NCBI GenBank assembly: GCA_964630925.1
Contig: CAZVZK010000200.1
Span: forward strand, 1 to 16,160
Reading direction: 5' to 3'
Length of the DNA stretch: 16,160 bases
DNA from: RGDT01 sp964630925
GTDB lineage: Bacteria; Planctomycetota; Planctomycetia; Gemmatales; Gemmataceae
In this document: positions 13,030 to 16,160 of the stretch, one piece after another
Layout: every line of letters starts with the position of its first letter
Position numbering within the stretch: position 1 is the stretch's first letter
The notes under the pieces: model-generated
Told to the model about the DNA's origin: nothing
Database searches by the model: none
What the model saw: the letters and a program-made list of their open reading frames with translations, nothing else
Made by a program: the position numbers and the translations under genes

Positions 13030-13962
13030 ATGACCCTGCTCTACACCGACCCCGTCTTCCTCCGCCACCGCACCGGCGCGCACCCCGAGCGCCCGCAGCG
13101 GCTGGAGGCGATCCTCGCCCACATCGAGGCAAGCGGCCTCGCCGCCCGCTGCACCCGCCTCGCCGCCTCGACGATGCCGGCCGCGGACCTCGTCCCGATC
13201 CACGCCGCCGAGCAGGTCGAGTACGCCCGTGAGGCGTGCGCCGCGGGCGGCGGGCGGCTGGAGGCCGACACGCCGGTGTGCCCCGAGTCGTTCGACGTGG
13301 CCCTGGCGGCGGCGGGGACGTGCCGCGCCGCCGTCGATGCCGTCCTGGACGGGCGCGACACGACGGCCCTCTGCCTCGTGCGTCCGCCGGGGCACCACGC
13401 CACGGACACCCACAGCATGGGGTTCTGCCTGTTCAACAGCATCGCCCTGGCGGCCCAGCGGGCGCGCGAGCGCGGCGTGTCGCGCGTCCTCATCATCGAC
13501 TGGGACGTGCATCACGGCAACGGCACGCAGGACATCTTCTTCGCCGACGGCGCCGTCACCTTCCTGAGCATCCACCGCTTCGGCCACGGGTTCTACCCCG
13601 GCTCGGGGCGCCGGACGGAGACCGGCACGGGGCCGGGCCTGGGGCACATCATCAACGCCCCGCTGCCGTACGGCACCACCCGGCACCAGTACCACGCCGC
13701 GTTCGCGGCGACGCTGGAGGACGCGGCCAGGGTGTCGCGGCCGGAGCTGGTGCTGCTCAGCGCCGGGTTCGACGCCCACGTCATGGACCCCATCGGCTCG
13801 CTCGGCCTGGAGACGGAGGACTTCACCGCGATGACGGCGCTGGTGCGTCAGGTGGCGGCGACGCACGCCGGCGGGCGGCTGGTGAGCTGCCTGGAGGGCG
13901 GCTACGACCTGGGGGCGCTCGCGGAGAGTGTCGGCGTGCATCTCGAGGGGTTGCTCTTGTGA
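13030..13962 (+). CDS. Histone deacetylase-family zinc amidohydrolase
   Basis: This 310-residue protein carries the HDAC/AcuC/acetylpolyamine amidohydrolase signature residues: tandem His in 'RPPGHHA' (His122, His123), 'GFCLFNSIALAA', the metal and charge-relay Asp and His in 'DWDVHHGNGTQ' (Asp157, Asp159, His161), the third metal ligand Asp248 in 'LLSAGFDAH', and the transition-state Tyr292 in 'LEGGYDL'. The site is complete, so it should be active on an acetyl-lysine, acetylpolyamine or similar acyl-amide. Length and motif wording point to the class II-like bacterial branch. It has no signal peptide. AAGGA (13017-13021) precedes the ATG at a sensible distance, and the gene lies only 14 bp after the LRR gene. 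Substrate cannot be decided; acetylated proteins such as acyl-CoA synthetases are known targets of AcuC relatives. Confidence 0.93.
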   Translation: MTLLYTDPVFLRHRTGAHPERPQRLEAILAHIEASGLAARCTRLAASTMPAADLVPIHAAEQVEYAREACAAGGGRLEADTPVCPESFDVALAAAGTCRAAVDAVLDGRDTTALCLVRPPGHHATDTHSMGFCLFNSIALAAQRARERGVSRVLIIDWDVHHGNGTQDIFFADGAVTFLSIHRFGHGFYPGSGRRTETGTGPGLGHIINAPLPYGTTRHQYHAAFAATLEDAARVSRPELVLLSAGFDAHVMDPIGSLGLETEDFTAMTALVRQVAATHAGGRLVSCLEGGYDLGALAESVGVHLEGLLL

Positions 13963-13992
13963 GGCGGCGGCCATCGCGGCAGAACGGCGGCC

Positions 13993-14154
13993 ATGATCCA
14001 GGAGGGCCGCCTCGTGGGGCGGATCGCCCTCGCCCAGTCGATCCTCGGAGACCCGGCCACGCCCGAGGAAGAGCTGCTGCGACGATCCCCCGAGGATCTG
14101 GCGGCCCTGGCGAAGTCCCTCGAGGAGCGCCTGCGCGCCCGGCCCTCCGCCTGA
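13993..14154 (+). CDS. Small acidic helical protein of 53 residues
   Basis: The frame starts 30 bp after the deacetylase stop and encodes 'GRLVGRIALAQSILG' followed by 'TPEEELLRRSPEDLAALAKSLEERL'. This predicts two or three amphipathic helices. The composition is coding-like, with almost every codon ending in G or C. The pattern 'GRI...Q..LG.P.TP.EELL..(S/P).E.L..L...LE..L' resembles the C-terminal tail I remember from planctomycete Rpn/PD-(D/E)XK transposase-like proteins, so it may be a detached remnant of such a gene. The ATG at 13993 has no clear ribosome-binding site, and translational coupling to the deacetylase is possible. Function is unknown. Confidence 0.5.
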   Translation: MIQEGRLVGRIALAQSILGDPATPEEELLRRSPEDLAALAKSLEERLRARPSA

Positions 14155-14163
14155 TAGGATGAC
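14153..14163 (+). promoter_or_regulatory. Putative -10 box of the PII gene
   Basis: GATAGGATGAC is identical to the element at 393-403. Its TAGGAT core (14155-14160) ends 30 bp before the PII ATG. It overlaps the stop codon of the 53-residue ORF. No -35 match is visible; the exact recurrence at the same distance is the main support. Confidence 0.35.
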
Positions 14164-14190
14164 TCCGTCCGTGGGGGGGGGACGTGACGT

Positions 14191-14538
14191 ATGAAACTGA
14201 TCCTGGCCGTCATCCAGCCGTCGAAGCTCGAGGCGGTCAAGGAGGCGCTCAACAAGGTCGAGGTCTTCCGCCTCACCATCGTGGACGTCCAGGGCTTCGG
14301 CCGCCAGAAGGGCCACACCGAGGTGTACCGCGGCCACGAGCTGACCGTCAACCTTCTGCGCAAGGTGCAGCTGCAGATCGCGGTCAACGAGGACTTCGTC
14401 GAGCCCACCGTCAACGCCATCATGGAGGCGGGCCGCAGCGGGCCGGAGGGCCGCATCGGCGACGGCAAGATCTTCATCCTCCCCCTGGACGACTGCGTCC
14501 GCATCCGCACCGGCGAGCGTGGCCCCGAGGCGATCTGA
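14191..14538 (+). CDS. glnB: PII-family nitrogen regulatory protein
   Basis: This 115-residue protein aligns well with E. coli GlnB. It keeps 'GFGRQKGHTEVYRGHE' across the base of the T-loop, including Gln39, Lys40 and Lys58 (ligands for 2-oxoglutarate and ATP in known PII proteins), the 'GRIGDGKIF' B-loop (88-96) and 'RIRTGERG' (104-111). PII trimers sense ATP/ADP and 2-oxoglutarate and control ammonium transport, glutamine synthetase or carbon metabolism. The T-loop Tyr51 that GlnD uridylylates in proteobacteria is Leu here (Glu50-Leu51-Thr52); Tyr46 is kept. A 3-residue insertion follows residue 83. The ATG at 14191 is preceded by a G-run. No amtB or glnA is adjacent, so glnB-like versus glnK-like cannot be settled; the Nudix gene follows after 24 bp. 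Confidence 0.93.
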   Translation: MKLILAVIQPSKLEAVKEALNKVEVFRLTIVDVQGFGRQKGHTEVYRGHELTVNLLRKVQLQIAVNEDFVEPTVNAIMEAGRSGPEGRIGDGKIFILPLDDCVRIRTGERGPEAI

Positions 14539-14562
14539 CCCATTCACCCCCGGCGACAACCG

Positions 14563-15138
14563 ATGCTGATCCACAAGATCGAGAAGCTGACCGGCGAGAA
14601 GTGGCTCAACCTCTTCGCCGCCGAGTTCGAGAACCGCGGCCACAAGGGCCGCTGGGTGTTCGCCTCGCGCAAGGCCGAGCCGCACCGGGGCGGCGACGGC
14701 GACGCCGTCATCCTCGTCCCCGTGCTGCGCAACCCGGGGGAGCCGCCCCGGCTGGTGATGATCCGCGAGTTCCGCGTGCCGGTCGCCGGGTGGGTGATCG
14801 GCCTGCCCGCCGGCCTGATCGACCCCGGCGAGGACGCCGAGTCCACGGCCCGGCGCGAGATCGTCGAGGAGACCGGCTACGAGGTGACGGCGGTGCGCAA
14901 GGTGTCGCCGCACCTGTACTCCTCGTCCGGCATGACCGACGAGGCGGCGTGCATCGCCTTCGTGGACGTGCGTGGCGACGCGGGGTGCGCCCCGGCGCTG
15001 GAGGCGAGCGAGGCGCTGGAGGTGCTGCTGGTCGATCACGCGGAGGCGTGCCGCATGATCGACGACGCGACGCTGAAGTTCGACATCAAGGCGTGGCTGG
15101 TGCTGTGGATGTTCAAGCAGATGGGGCGCATCGAGTGA
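14563..15138 (+). CDS. Nudix hydrolase, ADP-ribose pyrophosphatase-like
   Basis: This 191-residue protein contains a complete Nudix box, G-x5-E-x7-REUxEExGU, at residues 84-106 (Gly84, Glu90, Arg98-Glu99, Glu102-Glu103, Gly105). It is preceded by 'VPVAGWVIGLPAGLIDPGE', the wording typical of the ADP-ribose/nucleoside-diphosphate-sugar branch (NudF-like). The reaction would be magnesium-dependent hydrolysis of a diphosphate linkage in a nucleotide sugar or ADP-ribose. The 'SSGMTDE' segment near residues 125-131 fits the loop that closes over ADP-ribose in that group. It is predicted to be cytosolic. The ribosome-binding site is poor, and the 24-bp gap after the PII gene suggests co-transcription. 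Substrate assignment is moderate; the family assignment is firm. Confidence 0.92.
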   Translation: MLIHKIEKLTGEKWLNLFAAEFENRGHKGRWVFASRKAEPHRGGDGDAVILVPVLRNPGEPPRLVMIREFRVPVAGWVIGLPAGLIDPGEDAESTARREIVEETGYEVTAVRKVSPHLYSSSGMTDEAACIAFVDVRGDAGCAPALEASEALEVLLVDHAEACRMIDDATLKFDIKAWLVLWMFKQMGRIE

Positions 15139-15165
15139 GCCGTCCGGCGTGAGGGGGTGAGAGCC

Positions 15166-16160
15166 GTGACCGAGGAGCGGGCGTTCATCGATGCCCTCCT
15201 GGTGCCGACGGGCGAGGACGAGACGCCGCTCGTCTACGCCGACTGGCTGGAGGAGCACGGCCAGGCCGATCGCGCCCTGCTCATGCGCGTCCAGGCCGAG
15301 TACGCCAGGACACGCACCTCGGAAGTCGCCGAGCGGCTGAGCGAGGCCCTCGAACGGTGCAACGCGGCCCTGCCGCTCTCGGCGTCCCTGCGCGCCAGGC
15401 TCAGCCTGTACTGGCGCCACGGCCTGCTGTGGGCGTCCCTGCTGGAGGGGGGGCGGTGGAGGCAGGACGACCTGGACGAGCTGGCCGAAATCCCCTTCCT
15501 CACGACGCTGTCGAACGTGCGGTGCCTCGCGCCCGGGCTGCTCGCCGAGCTCTCGGGCTGCCCCAACATCCGCTGCCTCAAGCAAGGCACCCTGCCGGCC
15601 CTCACCGCCGGGCAGGTCCGGGCCATCGGCGGCCTCGCCCACCTCGAATCGCTCGCGCTCAACGGGCCGAGCGGCACCGACTCCGGGCTGGCCCACCTCC
15701 ACCCCTTGAAGCGGCTACGGGCGTTCGACCTCTCCGGCTCGTACGTGACCGACGAGGGGACGCCGCGGCTCCGCCCGCTCACCGGGCTGAAGGTCCTCTC
15801 CCTGGCCATCTGCCGGCAGGTGGGCGACCGCGGGGTGGCGGGGCTGGGCGGGCTGGCCGGCCTCGAATCCCTCTCGCTGTCGGGGACGGCGGTCACGGAC
15901 GCCGGCCTCGGGCACCTCGCCGGCCTCCGGGAGCTGCGGTCCCTCGACATCAGCGAGACGGGGGTGACGGGCCCCGGCCTGGAGGCGGTCTCCCGGCTGA
16001 CGAAGCTGACCTCGCTCAACCTGTCCCGCAACGATAGCATCGACGACACGCACGTCCTGCACCTCGCCCGCCTGACGGGGCTGCGCGAGCTGGACATCTC
16101 GTTCACCGGCGTCACACGCGCCCACCTGCCCCGGCTGATCGAGGCGACGGGGCTGAAACG
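15166..16160 (+). CDS. Second TIGR02996/LRR protein, 3' end outside the window
   Basis: A frame open from GTG at 15166 to the window edge gives 331 residues without a stop. The N-terminus has the same companion domain as the protein at 11222 ('TPLVYADWLEEHGQADRALL', residues 20-39). From about residue 155 there are at least seven LRRs with a regular period near 24 residues ('LESLSLSGTAVTDAGLGHLA', 'LRSLDISETGVTGPGLEAVS', 'LRELDISFTGVTRAHL'), the cysteine-free LRR type frequent in planctomycetes. GGGGGTGAG stands just before the GTG and supports that start. It begins 27 bp after the Nudix stop, so it may belong to the same transcript. Unlike the first LRR protein, third positions stay strongly G/C throughout. 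Function is unknown; no signal peptide is visible. Confidence 0.88.
   Translation, partial: MTEERAFIDALLVPTGEDETPLVYADWLEEHGQADRALLMRVQAEYARTRTSEVAERLSEALERCNAALPLSASLRARLSLYWRHGLLWASLLEGGRWRQDDLDELAEIPFLTTLSNVRCLAPGLLAELSGCPNIRCLKQGTLPALTAGQVRAIGGLAHLESLALNGPSGTDSGLAHLHPLKRLRAFDLSGSYVTDEGTPRLRPLTGLKVLSLAICRQVGDRGVAGLGGLAGLESLSLSGTAVTDAGLGHLAGLRELRSLDISETGVTGPGLEAVSRLTKLTSLNLSRNDSIDDTHVLHLARLTGLRELDISFTGVTRAHLPRLIEATGLK

Noticed and set aside
14544..14846. Short minus-strand frame opposite the Nudix gene
   Set aside because: It is the shadow of a complete Nudix box on the other strand and has no family motif.
12982..15702. A 906-codon open frame on the minus strand
   Set aside because: It runs antisense through the deacetylase, PII, Nudix and second LRR genes, all of which have full family motifs. 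It is a product of high GC content and has no recognisable domain.

Overview
The window looks like chromosomal DNA of a GC-rich planctomycete, most likely of the family Gemmataceae. This is an inference from protein families that I associate with that group: an ECF sigma factor fused through a membrane helix to PD40/WD40-type repeats, two leucine-rich-repeat proteins with the N-terminal 'ADWL(D/E)(D/E)HG' (TIGR02996-type) domain, a Tat-exported Gfo/Idh/MocA oxidoreductase, a secreted sugar-isomerase-like TIM barrel, an Uma2-family nuclease, and short signal-peptide proteins that consist almost only of a secretin core. Third codon positions are strongly G/C in most genes. I see no rRNA, tRNA, CRISPR array, transposase or phage gene.

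Layout. Positions 1-432 hold the last codons of an upstream gene and a small, possibly broken, reading frame. A membrane-anchored HEAT-repeat protein (433-1215, +) converges on an MPPED-type metallophosphoesterase (1219-1890, -). Next is an iron module: bfd (2084-2317, +) converges on bacterioferritin (2328-2816, -). bfd has a near-consensus promoter with a Fur-box-like palindrome at the predicted transcription start. A perfect 41-bp inverted repeat built of 9-bp units (2861-2984) separates bacterioferritin from a Tat-exported oxidoreductase (3000-4556, -).

From 4600 to 6882 (+) lie two diverged paralogues of a secreted secretin-core protein, flanking an Uma2 nuclease gene. Both paralogues keep the same promoter: an identical 18-bp block, then TTGCTT-17 bp-TATCGC, about 30 bp before ATG. 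Two GC-rich hairpins separate the second copy from the convergent sigma-factor/PD40 fusion gene (7012-8787, -). About 470 bp without a gene (8788-9253) contain a long bulged hairpin.

An NAD-dependent epimerase (9254-10234, -) diverges from a plus-strand run of genes with short gaps: sugar-isomerase-like TIM barrel, LRR protein, histone-deacetylase-family amidohydrolase and a 53-codon ORF, then a PII signalling protein that lacks Tyr51, a Nudix hydrolase, and a second LRR protein that runs off the window.

The clearest functional unit is bfd/bfr (iron release and storage, probably iron-regulated). The most unusual items are the duplicated secretin-core/promoter units, the 41-bp palindrome, the PII protein with Leu at position 51, and a recurring -10-like hexamer about 30 bp before many start codons. 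All function calls rest on reading motifs by eye; no database search was run.
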